Below are positions 23,457 to 32,239 of a stretch of 42,879 nt of DNA, one piece after another. Position 1 is the first letter of the stretch, and every line of letters begins with the position of its first letter. The position numbers were made by a program, and so were the translations under genes. Under the pieces are notes generated by a model. It was not told the origin of the DNA. It made no database searches and was given only the letters and a program-made list of their open reading frames with translations. Where the stretch lies: the NCBI GenBank assembly GCA_023392515.1, contig JAEVYX010000020.1, positions 1-42,879 on the forward strand. The letters are read 5' to 3'. The DNA comes from Bacillota bacterium (lineage in GTDB: Bacteria; Bacillota; Clostridia; Christensenellales; Aristaeellaceae).

Positions 23457-24230
23457 CTATTCAGACATATATTCCGTTATCCTCTGTTTTAGCCTGGAAA
23501 GCGCTTTGGAATGAATTTGTGAAACCCGCGAAACAGTCAACCCCAGCACGAACGCGATTTCCTTCAATTTTAGCTCTTCAAAGTAGTAAAGGGAAATCAC
23601 TGTTCTTTCTTTATCATCCAGTTCGTCGATGTACATGGCCAGCTGCTTTTTGAAATCATTCTCCATCAGCTTATACCCCGGCGTCTGCTCATTCGAATGC
23701 TTGGTTATGTCCAGCAAGGTCATGCTGCTGGTCAGCAGCGTTTCCTCAAAAGCCACCACATGAAAATTCATTTCGTTAAAACGGATTTTTGCGAGCTCTT
23801 CCTCCGACAGCTGCAGACGCTGGGCCAATTCAGCGTCTCCCGGCGGCCTTCCCAATTCATCCTGCATGAGCTGACTGGTCTGGTTCACCATTTTGACCTT
23901 CTTTCGCACATCACGGGGTACCCAGTCTTTTTTGCGAATATAGTCAATGATTGCGCCTCTTACCCGGATGGAAGCGAAAGAATCAAACTGAACACCGCGG
24001 GTATAGTCATAGCGATCGATACAGTTGATCAATTCCAGAATGCCGTGGCTGGCCATATCCTCTATATCCTCGCGGCTATTGGTGAGCCCCTGGGACTTTT
24101 TTAAGCTGCAAGTTACGATATAAAGGTAGGCCATTAGGATTCTGTTGCGCAGCCCGATATCCCTGGTCTGCGTATACCTGCGCCAGGTATCCTCATCTAC
24201 CTTTTTTGCTTCATCCCTGTAATAATCCAT
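23457..24230 (-). CDS. fliA: RNA polymerase sigma factor for flagellar genes (sigma-28, SigD/FliA)
   Basis: A 257-residue sigma-70-family factor without region 1.1. Region 2 shows ASHGILELINCIDRYDYTRG and FDSFASIRVRGAIIDYIRKKDW with VPRDVRKK, typical of SigD/FliA. Region 3 is around GRPPGDAELAQRLQLSEEELAKI, and region 4 has ERTVISLYYFEELKLKEIA with the helix-turn-helix VSRVSQIHSKALSRLK. I prefer the ATG at 24230, since a GTG two codons upstream lies within the GGGGTGA ribosome binding site. The gene directly follows flhA (30 bases); flhF and flhG, which often lie between these two, are absent. Its targets here are likely the promoters at 3005, 18156 and 21906. Confidence 0.95.
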   Translation of the reverse strand: MDYYRDEAKKVDEDTWRRYTQTRDIGLRNRILMAYLYIVTCSLKKSQGLTNSREDIEDMASHGILELINCIDRYDYTRGVQFDSFASIRVRGAIIDYIRKKDWVPRDVRKKVKMVNQTSQLMQDELGRPPGDAELAQRLQLSEEELAKIRFNEMNFHVVAFEETLLTSSMTLLDITKHSNEQTPGYKLMENDFKKQLAMYIDELDDKERTVISLYYFEELKLKEIAFVLGLTVSRVSQIHSKALSRLKQRITEYMSE

Positions 24231-24266
24231 GTTCACCCCGCCTATAGTGTTCTATGGATGGCGCAT

Positions 24267-26303
24267 TTATATTGAAATAGTCCCAAGCGCTTGGATATTT
24301 ACATCCTGGTTGATTTCACTAAAGGACAGTACCACCGCCTCTGAAGAGAATTGATCTATCAGCTTTTTATAATAGCACCGTACCACAGGCGACGTTAAAA
24401 CAACCACATCACCCAAACGCTCCCGAAGCCTTTTCTCCTCTTTCATGTGGGAGTTGATGATGTTTTGCATAACGTTTGGCTCTAAGGATACATAGGAACT
24501 GTTGCCGCTTTTCCGAACGCCGCTCATAATCAGGTTCTCTATTTCCGGATTGACCGTAACAACCTTCAAGCTGCCGTCACGGACAAAACGGCGCGTAATG
24601 GTACGCTTGAGTGCCTGACGAACGTATTCCGTAAGAAGATCGGCATCTTTCACCGTAGGCGCATACTCGCTAAGGGTTTCAAGGATGATTTGCATATCCC
24701 GGATGGGTATCTGTTCGGCAAGCAAATTACACAACACTTTTTGCAGCTCCACATGGGACACCACCGACGGCACAACATCATCCACCAGTTCTTTGTTCAT
24801 CTTGCGCAGGTTATCCAGCAGATGAACCAGGTCCTTGCGGCTAAATAGCTCGCTGGCGTGCTTTTTAACCATTTCGGACAGATGCGTCACAATCACGGAC
24901 AGCGGATCGATAATGGTGTAACCGCTCATCTGCGCGATTTCCCGGTTGTCCGCGGTAATCCATTTTGCTGGAATTTTAAAGGCCGGCTCCAGCGTATCGA
25001 TGCCGTCAATTTCCTGGGCTCCGTCTATGGGGTTCATGGCCAAGAAATGATCCGCCAGCACCTCGCCTCTTGCTACCTCTTCGCCCCTTAACTTAATGAC
25101 ATATTCATTTACATTCAATTCCCCATTGTCCCGGAGTGTTACGGCAGGCACGACCATGCCCATTTCCTCGGCAAACTGGCGTCTGAGCATGACCACGCGG
25201 TTGATGAAGTTACCGCCTTTTTTCTCATCCACCAGCGGAATCAGGCTGTATCCCACTTCCACTTCAATGGGCTCTACAGTAAGCAGCGTATAGATGTTTT
25301 CGGTATTCCGATAGAATTCCGTTTCGCTTACAGGCAGGTCAGGCTTCTCCGCTTCCTCCGGTGCCTTTCGGGTGCGCTGAAAACGCAAAGCCAGTGCGAT
25401 AAGGGCTCCGCCAACCGCCAATAACACCAGCACCGGAAAACCCGGTATGACAGACATCGTTATCAAAACGCCGCCTGTAATCAACAATACAATCGGATAG
25501 GAGGTAATTTGTGTTTTCAGGTCTTCACTCAGGCTGTTCACAGAGGCAGCACGGGTCACCACCATACCGGTGGCCGTGGAGATCAGCAGTGCGGGAATCT
25601 GGGATACAAGGCCGTCACCTACCGTAGCGATAATGTATACATTCAATACTTCGGTAAAGGTAGCGCCGCCCTGGAGCATGCCGATCACGATGCCGCCAAT
25701 GCTGTTTATAAATAATATCAGGATGGCTACAATGGCGTCACCCTTGATAAATTTGCTGGCGCCGTCCATGGAGCCGTAAAAATCAGCTTCACGCTGCACC
25801 TTCTGGCGGCGCATTTTTGCCATGTCGTCACTAATCAGTCCCGCGTTAAGGTCCGCGTCAATCGCCATCTGCTTTCCCGGCATGGCGTCCAAGGTAAAAC
25901 GTGCCGCCACCTCCGCAACCCGCTCCGAACCTTTGGTTATAACGACAAACTGCACCACTACTATGATCAGGAAGATGATAAAGCCAACTACGGGGTTCCC
26001 GCCAATGACAAACTGGCCAAATGTCTGAATTATCTGCCCGGCATTTCCACCATTGCCTAAAATAAGCCGCGTAGAGGATACATTCAACGCCACACGTAAA
26101 AGCGTTGTAATCAGCAATACCGAAGGGAAAACAGAAAACTCCAGCGCCTCTTTGATATGCATGGCGATCAGCAAAATGACAAGGGACAAGGCAATATTGA
26201 TAATCAGCATCACGTCCAGCAGCATTGTGCTGAGCGGGATGATGATTAAGAATATGATGCCGATCACAAACAGTGTCAGCATGTTGTCAAATACCTTTTT
26301 CAT
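24267..26303 (-). CDS. flhA: Flagellar type III export gate protein FlhA
   Basis: A 678-residue membrane protein of normal length. The N-terminal half has about eight membrane helices, starting with TLFVIGIIFLIIIPLST. The conserved FHIPEP-family loop is visible as VAEVAARFTLDAMPGKQMAIDAD and MDGASKFIKGDAI. The C-terminal half (from about residue 325) is the cytoplasmic domain that forms the nonameric ring and docks chaperone-substrate complexes. It follows flhB by 3 bases. It is the main export gate together with FlhB, FliP, FliQ and FliR, all encoded just before. Confidence 0.97.
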   Translation of the reverse strand: MKKVFDNMLTLFVIGIIFLIIIPLSTMLLDVMLIINIALSLVILLIAMHIKEALEFSVFPSVLLITTLLRVALNVSSTRLILGNGGNAGQIIQTFGQFVIGGNPVVGFIIFLIIVVVQFVVITKGSERVAEVAARFTLDAMPGKQMAIDADLNAGLISDDMAKMRRQKVQREADFYGSMDGASKFIKGDAIVAILILFINSIGGIVIGMLQGGATFTEVLNVYIIATVGDGLVSQIPALLISTATGMVVTRAASVNSLSEDLKTQITSYPIVLLITGGVLITMSVIPGFPVLVLLAVGGALIALALRFQRTRKAPEEAEKPDLPVSETEFYRNTENIYTLLTVEPIEVEVGYSLIPLVDEKKGGNFINRVVMLRRQFAEEMGMVVPAVTLRDNGELNVNEYVIKLRGEEVARGEVLADHFLAMNPIDGAQEIDGIDTLEPAFKIPAKWITADNREIAQMSGYTIIDPLSVIVTHLSEMVKKHASELFSRKDLVHLLDNLRKMNKELVDDVVPSVVSHVELQKVLCNLLAEQIPIRDMQIILETLSEYAPTVKDADLLTEYVRQALKRTITRRFVRDGSLKVVTVNPEIENLIMSGVRKSGNSSYVSLEPNVMQNIINSHMKEEKRLRERLGDVVVLTSPVVRCYYKKLIDQFSSEAVVLSFSEINQDVNIQALGTISI

Positions 26304-26306
26304 TCG

Positions 26307-27368
26307 CTAACGCCTCTTCTTCAGGTTATATATAAACGCGATTACGTCTGCCACGGGCTTATAAAATTCCTCGGGAATCTGTTGATCCAGCTTGACCGCT
26401 TCATATAATCCGCGAGCCAGAGGCTTATTCTCCGTGACATATACGCCGTTTTCTTCAGCCACTTTGATGATTCGAAGCGCCAGGAGGTCTGCACCTTTTG
26501 CGACCAATACGGGCGCCCGGTCCTTTTTGGGGTCATATTTGAGTGCCACTGCATAATGTGTCGGATTTTTGATAACGACATCGGCAAAGGGGACCTTGTG
26601 CATCATGCGCATGACGGACAGCTTGCGCTGTATTTCCTTGATCCTGCTCTTGATCTGCGGATCCCCCTCCATGCGTTTCAGCTCTTCCTTCACTTCCTGC
26701 TTGGTCATTTTCAATTTCTGCTCGTAGTCCCACCACTGGTATACATAGTCCAGCACCGAAAGAAGTGTCATAAACAGCGTAAGCTTTACAGCAACCGAAA
26801 ATGTGGCTTCGCCGATCCAATAAAAGCTGCTTTCCGGGCCAATCAGCGGCATTTGTACCATAACGGCAAGGCGTGAATTGATTTCGGTATATAGAATAGA
26901 CCCAATGATTATGATCTTGAGGGAAGCTTTCAAAAGCTCTACCAGTGATCTTCTGGAAAACACGTTTTTCAGGTTGCTCACAGGGCTCAGCCTGGACAGT
27001 TTGGGCTTGAGCAAGCTTCCCGCAAAGAGAAACCTGGTTTGCACGCCGCTTATAACCACACCCAGCAGCGCAGCCACACCTCCTATGGGCAGAATGAGCA
27101 TAAGCATTTTTAAGCAAAGGCTGTTCAGCATGGATGTCGCGTCCTGCAGGCCGAATTGCGCGCTTTTTGATAAGGAATCATAACTTTCCACAACGATTTG
27201 CTTTGCACTGGTAAACAGAAGATTGCCACCAAGCCTCAGCACAAGGATGAATAAAAGCAGGGAAAGGGTGCCGGTTATATCCTTGCTTTGAAAGATATTG
27301 CCCTTTTTTCGCTCATCTTCTCTTTTTCTTGGAGTAGCTTTTTCTGTTTTTCCGCTGTCGGCTGCCAT
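26307..27368 (-). CDS. flhB: Flagellar type III export switch protein FlhB
   Basis: A 353-residue membrane protein with four membrane helices in the first 210 residues and a cytoplasmic C-terminal domain. The autocleavage motif NPTH is at residues 268-271 in VVIKNPTHYAVALKYD. Cleavage between Asn and Pro changes export from hook to filament substrates, together with FliK. The N-terminal KTEKATPRKREDERKKGN is also a family signature. A strong AAAGGAGGTGAG site precedes ATG. It lies between fliR and flhA, as in Bacillus. Confidence 0.97.
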   Translation of the reverse strand: MAADSGKTEKATPRKREDERKKGNIFQSKDITGTLSLLLFILVLRLGGNLLFTSAKQIVVESYDSLSKSAQFGLQDATSMLNSLCLKMLMLILPIGGVAALLGVVISGVQTRFLFAGSLLKPKLSRLSPVSNLKNVFSRRSLVELLKASLKIIIIGSILYTEINSRLAVMVQMPLIGPESSFYWIGEATFSVAVKLTLFMTLLSVLDYVYQWWDYEQKLKMTKQEVKEELKRMEGDPQIKSRIKEIQRKLSVMRMMHKVPFADVVIKNPTHYAVALKYDPKKDRAPVLVAKGADLLALRIIKVAEENGVYVTENKPLARGLYEAVKLDQQIPEEFYKPVADVIAFIYNLKKRR

Positions 27369-27395
27369 GTCCTCACCTCCTTTGCAACGGCCTTC

Positions 27396-28175
27396 TTATG
27401 CTGAGGGAAGCATCAGTTCCATGCTTTCCTGCAGTTTTTCGTACAGCATCACAAGCGAGGAGTCCATGAGCCTGGATATGGCGGGAAGCGCCAGTATGAT
27501 AATGGCAATCCCGACAACCAGCTTGATCTGAAGCCCAACCACAAAAACGTTGATCTGGGGCACAAGCCGCATCAGCACCCCCAGGCCCGCCTCCGACAAC
27601 AGTTCTATCGCGAACACCGGCATAGCCAGTTTCAGTGCCAAAAGGATGAGATCGCCAAGCAAAAGGACGATGGTGCTCCCTGCTTGAAAATCAACAAGCC
27701 CCGGACCTGGCGGGAACAGGCGGCAGGACTCGCTCACGATCCGGATCAGTGTCAAATGCCCGTTGGATGTAAAGAAAATCAACGTGATCATGATATTGAA
27801 CAGCGTACCGGAGATCGGCATGGAAACATTGCTCTGCGGGTCATAAAGCTTGCTCATGCCAAGGCCCATTTGCATATCCATGATTTCTCCCGCCGTAAGC
27901 ACCCAAGACACAAACAGATTTGTAATAAAACCAATGGTATAGCCAATCAGCATTTCCTTCATCAGGCAGAGCATGAATGAAAGCGTCGATCCAAATTCCG
28001 GTACCCGCACGGGAAGCATCGGGGTTACCACCAGCGCCGTCAACAGCGCAAGACCGATTTTCACAATGGTTGGCACATTCCTGCGACCAAGAAGGGGATG
28101 AAACAGCAAAGCACCCGTCATGCGGGTGAATACAAGCAAAAACAGCAAATAGCTGTCAAACTGGATGATTGGCAT
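27396..28175 (-). CDS. fliR: Flagellar export gate protein FliR
   Basis: A 259-residue protein with about six hydrophobic segments. Motifs typical of FliR: FTRMTGALLFHPLLGRRNVP at the start and IGFITNLFVSWVLTAGEIMDMQMGLGM in the middle. FliR forms the export gate core with FliP and FliQ at the centre of the MS ring. It follows fliQ by 24 bases and precedes flhB by 27. In some clostridia fliR and flhB are fused; here they are separate. Confidence 0.95.
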   Translation of the reverse strand: MPIIQFDSYLLFLLVFTRMTGALLFHPLLGRRNVPTIVKIGLALLTALVVTPMLPVRVPEFGSTLSFMLCLMKEMLIGYTIGFITNLFVSWVLTAGEIMDMQMGLGMSKLYDPQSNVSMPISGTLFNIMITLIFFTSNGHLTLIRIVSESCRLFPPGPGLVDFQAGSTIVLLLGDLILLALKLAMPVFAIELLSEAGLGVLMRLVPQINVFVVGLQIKLVVGIAIIILALPAISRLMDSSLVMLYEKLQESMELMLPSA

Positions 28176-28199
28176 CCCGCATCCCCTTTCCCACGGCCG

Positions 28200-28466
28200 C
28201 TATATCATGCCGTTTATGGTTGAAAACGTACGGTTTGTAAAATCCAGAATCTGCGTAAACATCCAGGAGGATAGCAGCATGAGCACCAGTCCAATCCCAA
28301 GCAGCTTGAATACGAAACCAACGTTCTGCTCATGAATTTGCGTGGCCGCCTGCACAACAGATACGAGTATGCCAATCCCAACGCTGACCGCCAGAAGCGG
28401 CGCGGCCATCATCAGCGTCGTGACAAGCGCATCCTTCAGGCTGGCAATAATATCTCCCTGAGACAT
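28200..28466 (-). CDS. fliQ: Flagellar export gate protein FliQ
   Basis: An 88-residue protein with two membrane helices (about residues 14-38 and 49-75), the usual FliQ size. The motif VSVVQAATQIHEQNVGFVFKLLG between the helices is strongly conserved in the family. It assembles in the FliP-FliQ-FliR gate complex. A GGAGGAGG ribosome binding site stands before the ATG. It lies 35 bases after fliP. Confidence 0.96.
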   Translation of the reverse strand: MSQGDIIASLKDALVTTLMMAAPLLAVSVGIGILVSVVQAATQIHEQNVGFVFKLLGIGLVLMLLSSWMFTQILDFTNRTFSTINGMI

Positions 28467-28501
28467 CCGGCCTCCTCCTCCCGCAAAAGCTTTCTTTCGC
28501 T

Positions 28502-29257
28502 CTAATTAAAACTGGCCACCAGCGATTTGACCACCATTCCCCAGCCATCCACCAATACGAAAAGCATCAGCTTAAATGGCAATGAAATCAGCACCGGCGG
28601 AAGCATGACCATTCCCATGCTCATCAGGGTACTTGCCACCACCATGTCTATAATCAAAAACGGAAGGTAGAGCATAAATCCTATGGTAAACGCCCGCTTC
28701 AACTCGCTTGTGATAAAGGCCGGGATGATCACGGTTGTTTCAATCTGATCAACGGTTTCCGGCTTCTCATAACCTCCCATATCCAGAAAAAGGTTCAAGT
28801 CTTCGCTGTTGGTATTTTTCAGCATAAATTCCCGCAAAGGAATAATGGCTTTTTGGGCTGCCTCCACTTGCGTGATTTCGCCGCTTTGATAGGGCTGGTA
28901 TGCCGTCTCATTGATCTGGCCCACAACCGGCGACATGATAAACAATGAAAGAAATAATGCGATCCCCACCAGAACCTGGTTGGGCGGAGTCTGCTGCAGC
29001 CCGATGGCGTTTCGGACGCAGGAGAGGACAATCACAATCCGCGTAAAGCAGGTTGTCATGATGAGAATGGAAGGTAAAAGTGCAATTACGGTCAGGGTAA
29101 GCAGAATCTCGAGTATGTCTGAGCTTTCTCCCTGGCTCAATCCCTCAATGCTAATGGATACCCCATCTCCGACCGCTTGAGCATATGCAACGGGAGCGGC
29201 GGCTAAAAGTATCATAAACAGCAGCGCCACGGTTAGACATAACCCATATTTCTTCAT
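28502..29257 (-). CDS. fliP: Flagellar export gate protein FliP
   Basis: A 251-residue membrane protein. It has a cleavable-looking signal peptide (residues 1-26, with LLAAAPVAYAQA) as FliP proteins often do, then four membrane helices. Family motifs: SCVRNAIGLQQTPPNQVLVGIALFL, TSELKRAFTIGFMLYLPFLIIDMVVAS and MGMVMLPPVLISLPFKLMLFV. It overlaps fliO by 4 bases. FliP forms the pentameric core of the export gate. Confidence 0.97.
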   Translation of the reverse strand: MKKYGLCLTVALLFMILLAAAPVAYAQAVGDGVSISIEGLSQGESSDILEILLTLTVIALLPSILIMTTCFTRIVIVLSCVRNAIGLQQTPPNQVLVGIALFLSLFIMSPVVGQINETAYQPYQSGEITQVEAAQKAIIPLREFMLKNTNSEDLNLFLDMGGYEKPETVDQIETTVIIPAFITSELKRAFTIGFMLYLPFLIIDMVVASTLMSMGMVMLPPVLISLPFKLMLFVLVDGWGMVVKSLVASFN

Positions 29258-29634
29258 TGCCCTGCGCCATCCTGTCCTTGGCTATCCCTGTCCCGGAGCG
29301 GGTTTTGCTTTTTTTTACCGATCCTATCAGACAGAATACCAAAAAAATCGCTTCCAGTATGCGCAGGCTCCGTGGGCACAAGATCCTCTCCGTTGATTTC
29401 GCCAATGATCTCCACCCGGTTTAGCGTTACGGAAGCCAGGTATGATTTGCTTCCCACCTGTACAAGCGCAAGATAGGCATCTTTTGCAAGCATCACGCGC
29501 TCCACCACCTTGATGTGGCGGCCGGATGAATAGGCATTATGGCGGCCAGCCACCCATTTTGCAGTCAAGTAGGCGGCAGCTATTACCATGACCACTGCAA
29601 AAAGCGGCATCAGGAAGGACCCTATATCTCCCAC
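29254..29634 (-). CDS. fliO: Flagellar biosynthesis protein FliO
   Basis: A 126-residue protein with one membrane helix near the N-terminus (residues 7-28) and a small cytoplasmic domain with IKVVERVMLAKDAYLALVQVGSKSYL, the FliO pattern. FliO aids assembly of the FliP ring. Translation starts with GTG after a GGAGAG site. The gene has a long charged C-terminal tail (KKKQNPLRDRDSQGQ). It lies between fliY and fliP. Confidence 0.88.
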   Translation of the reverse strand: MGDIGSFLMPLFAVVMVIAAAYLTAKWVAGRHNAYSSGRHIKVVERVMLAKDAYLALVQVGSKSYLASVTLNRVEIIGEINGEDLVPTEPAHTGSDFFGILSDRIGKKKQNPLRDRDSQGQDGAGQ

Positions 29635-29668
29635 GTCTTTTCTCTCCCCACGGTCTTACGTTCGAAAG

Positions 29669-30889
29669 CTACTTTTGCGTTGTATTGCTCACAATCTCCG
29701 TGATCCTAACCCCAAAGTTTTCATCGATCACTACCACGTCGCCCCTTGCGATGAGCTTTCCATTGACAATAATGTCCACGGGGTCTCCCGCCTGTTTGTC
29801 CAATTCGACAATCGAGCCCTGCCGCAGCGCAAGAATCTCTTTGACCTGCTTTTTGGTACGCCCGATTTCAACAGTAACGTTCATATCCACGCCCATTACA
29901 AGCCCAAGGTTGACCTGATCCACCGGCTCGATATATCCGGGATCATTGTCCAGGCTTGCAAACTGCAAAGGCTGCACGACAACGTTCCTGTTCACTTGTG
30001 TACGTTCCATAGCGGCATATGGATTATGCGGCGCAGCCATAGGCATTTGAACCTGCGCAGGTCTTGGAGCCGGAGGGGGCGGAGGGACGGGCTGTGCGGG
30101 CTTTTGTGCAGCGGCCGAAGCGGATGTACGGGAAGATTTAGTTTCACCTTTGGGCGAAGACTTGTAATCTGCTTCATAGATCGGCGTAGGCACCTGGGTA
30201 TGTCCGGTAACCGCAGAATTGCTCGCCGTCATCTCTGCCTGATCATCCAGTACATCTTCACCCATTCCCATCGCGCTTTCCACCAGCTCTTTGGTAAAGG
30301 GTACCGGCAGGACCGTAACAAATTCACTGTCCAACAGGTTTTCGATGATTAGTCTGAAACCAACGGTGACGATATTCTCCCCTAAGCCGGTGCTAGAGAA
30401 CTTTTCGCTAATGCTTTCAATCTTGAAAGGTTCGGGCGGAGAAATATTGATGCTTCTGTTCAGGAACGATGCCAGCGCCGTACTGGATGCGCCCATCATC
30501 TGATTCATGATTTCGCCAAGCGCGCTGACATGAATTTCATCAAGCTCCTGTGCGTCTCCGGCCAATTCCTCTCCGCTGCCGTCAAGCAGCAGGTTGACAA
30601 TCTCCTTTACATCCTTGACGCTCATAATCATGATGTTGGAGCCGTGCAGTCCCTCGACATACTCGATTTCTATGCCCATGGCTGGTTCCAGGTTGTTGTA
30701 TTCAAACTGGGTATTCTGAACAACGTTGACCGTGGGCGTAGTAATACTTACCTGCCTGCTGAGCATGACCGAAATGGCGGTAGCGGCTGCGCCCATGCTG
30801 ATATTCAGAATTTCACCGATGGTATCAATTTCGGTGCTGTTCAGGTCTAAACTGTTTTGGTATTTTGAAACGTTGGTATCTACACTCAT
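29669..30889 (-). CDS. fliY: Flagellar motor switch phosphatase FliY (CheC-like modules plus FliN domain)
   Basis: A 406-residue switch protein. The N-terminal part has two CheC-type phosphatase sites with the pattern (D/S)xxxExxN: D22-E26-N29 and S122-E126-N129. Both look intact, so CheY-phosphate hydrolysis at the switch is likely. A Pro/Ala/Lys-rich linker (about residues 235-305) follows, then a C-terminal SpoA/FliN domain with NLGLVMGVDMNVTVEIGRTKK and LDKQAGDPVDIIVNGKLIARGDVVVIDENFG. The N-terminal CheY-binding LSQxEID peptide of Bacillus FliY is not seen; it is present in FliM. It overlaps fliM by 4 bases. It is probably the only CheY-P phosphatase encoded here. Confidence 0.94.
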   Translation of the reverse strand: MSVDTNVSKYQNSLDLNSTEIDTIGEILNISMGAAATAISVMLSRQVSITTPTVNVVQNTQFEYNNLEPAMGIEIEYVEGLHGSNIMIMSVKDVKEIVNLLLDGSGEELAGDAQELDEIHVSALGEIMNQMMGASSTALASFLNRSINISPPEPFKIESISEKFSSTGLGENIVTVGFRLIIENLLDSEFVTVLPVPFTKELVESAMGMGEDVLDDQAEMTASNSAVTGHTQVPTPIYEADYKSSPKGETKSSRTSASAAAQKPAQPVPPPPPAPRPAQVQMPMAAPHNPYAAMERTQVNRNVVVQPLQFASLDNDPGYIEPVDQVNLGLVMGVDMNVTVEIGRTKKQVKEILALRQGSIVELDKQAGDPVDIIVNGKLIARGDVVVIDENFGVRITEIVSNTTQK

Positions 30890-31899
30890 CGCGCTAACAA
30901 ACCTTCCTTATCCTGCATACTCCGGCTGATCATCACCGCAATTTTGTTTTTCCGAATCCCCGGTTCCGCGTAAAACCATTTGTTGCCGTTCACAGTAATG
31001 GTGATAGGTGTTCCTACGGCTTGGTCCAGGCGAATTACATCTCCCGGCTGCAAATTAAGGGTATCCCGCATGGTAATGGTAGTTGTCCCCAAAATGCCGC
31101 ACACATCGATGTTCGTGCTTTCTATCTGGGAAAGCACCGCCTTTTTGTTTGACTCTGCGGTTTCGTCGCCGTCATCCTGCTTGTGGCTGTTGCCGGACTG
31201 CGCATCTATGATTTCTTCCAAGGTAGGGCTTATATCTATGCATGGGATGCAGCAGGTGATGGTGCCCTTCACCGAGTTAAGTTTTATTGAAAGCACCACC
31301 ACCGCCACAACCTCATCCATTGCGATGGACTTAATAAACCGGGTGTTTGTCTCGATTTGCCTGACCGAAACGGAGATGTTGGAACTGTGCGGCCAGGCAT
31401 CCTGAAACAGGGAAGTTATCCTTTTCAGGATTCTTTCCATCAGCACTACTTCAATGTCGGTAAACTCCCGCTGAGGGATTTCCCTTTCCTCAATGACGCC
31501 GCCAAACATGCGTTCAATCAGCGCAAAGGTAACCGGGTTTGAGATGTCAAGCAACATGGCTCCTTTTAGAACATTCATGTCCAAGACGCCGGTGATTTGC
31601 ATGTCAGGGAGGGCGTTATTATACTCCAGATAGGGATGCTCCTCCAACGAGACGACGCTAACTTCGCAATAGCTGCGCGTCAGTCCCGCAAGATAAGATG
31701 CCATGTGCCTTGCATAGATTTCGCTGATCCCATACAAAACCTTCTGCTGATCTTTTGTCAGCTTTTTGGGGTTTTTAAAGTTATACAGCTTAACCTTTTT
31801 TTCATCAAGGTTCATTTCGGCGCTCTGATCATCCGTTTTGTTCCCTGCCAGCTCCTGCAAAAGCTCGTCTATTTGGTTTTGAGACAGAATCTCCGGCAT
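30886..31899 (-). CDS. fliM: Flagellar motor switch protein FliM
   Basis: A 337-residue C-ring protein. It has the N-terminal CheY-P-binding peptide EILSQNQIDELLQ (residues 3-15), the middle domain with SYCEVSVVSLEEHPYLEYNNALP, and a C-terminal SpoA domain with LNLQPGDVIRLDQAVGTPITITVNG. FliM links FliG to FliN/FliY and receives CheY-P. It follows flbD by 24 bases; the fliL gene that often stands here is missing. Confidence 0.97.
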   Translation of the reverse strand: MPEILSQNQIDELLQELAGNKTDDQSAEMNLDEKKVKLYNFKNPKKLTKDQQKVLYGISEIYARHMASYLAGLTRSYCEVSVVSLEEHPYLEYNNALPDMQITGVLDMNVLKGAMLLDISNPVTFALIERMFGGVIEEREIPQREFTDIEVVLMERILKRITSLFQDAWPHSSNISVSVRQIETNTRFIKSIAMDEVVAVVVLSIKLNSVKGTITCCIPCIDISPTLEEIIDAQSGNSHKQDDGDETAESNKKAVLSQIESTNIDVCGILGTTTITMRDTLNLQPGDVIRLDQAVGTPITITVNGNKWFYAEPGIRKNKIAVMISRSMQDKEGLLAR

Positions 31900-31923
31900 A
31901 TCTCGTCTTCCTTTGCGCAGTGT

Positions 31924-32172
31924 TTAGTACTCTTCAGGTCTTACAGCGGCGTATCCATTTGGATTTTGAGGCCTTTCCATGCAGTAGGCACGGTACAGGA
32001 TATTAGTCTTGTACGCCTCGATTCTTGATATCACCACATCCGCCGGTTCCCGCACATACAGTTTCTTCCCATTTGTCATGGTAATCAGCGTATCGGGAAT
32101 CATCTCGATGGTTTCGATCAATTCATGATTGATATAGTACTTATCGCTGTTCAGCTTTGTCACTTCAATCAT
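31924..32172 (-). CDS. flbD: FlbD family flagellar protein
   Basis: An 82-residue protein of the small FlbD/SwrD family. The start MIEVTKLNSDKYYINHELIETIE and the segment DTLITMTNGKKLYVRE are the family pattern. I start it at the ATG at 32172, because an upstream in-frame TTG (32190) overlaps the AGGAG ribosome binding site. In Bacillus the homologue SwrD raises motor torque; the role here is inferred. It is placed between flgE and fliM as usual. The C-terminal 30 residues are an extra polar tail (YCMERPQNPNGYAAVRPEEY). Confidence 0.9.
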   Translation of the reverse strand: MIEVTKLNSDKYYINHELIETIEMIPDTLITMTNGKKLYVREPADVVISRIEAYKTNILYRAYCMERPQNPNGYAAVRPEEY

Positions 32173-32239
32173 TTGTAGCACGCTCCTCAATAAGCCTCCC
32201 GTTTAGCGCGGATCATGGCTCATTTCTTTTCCAAATTTA

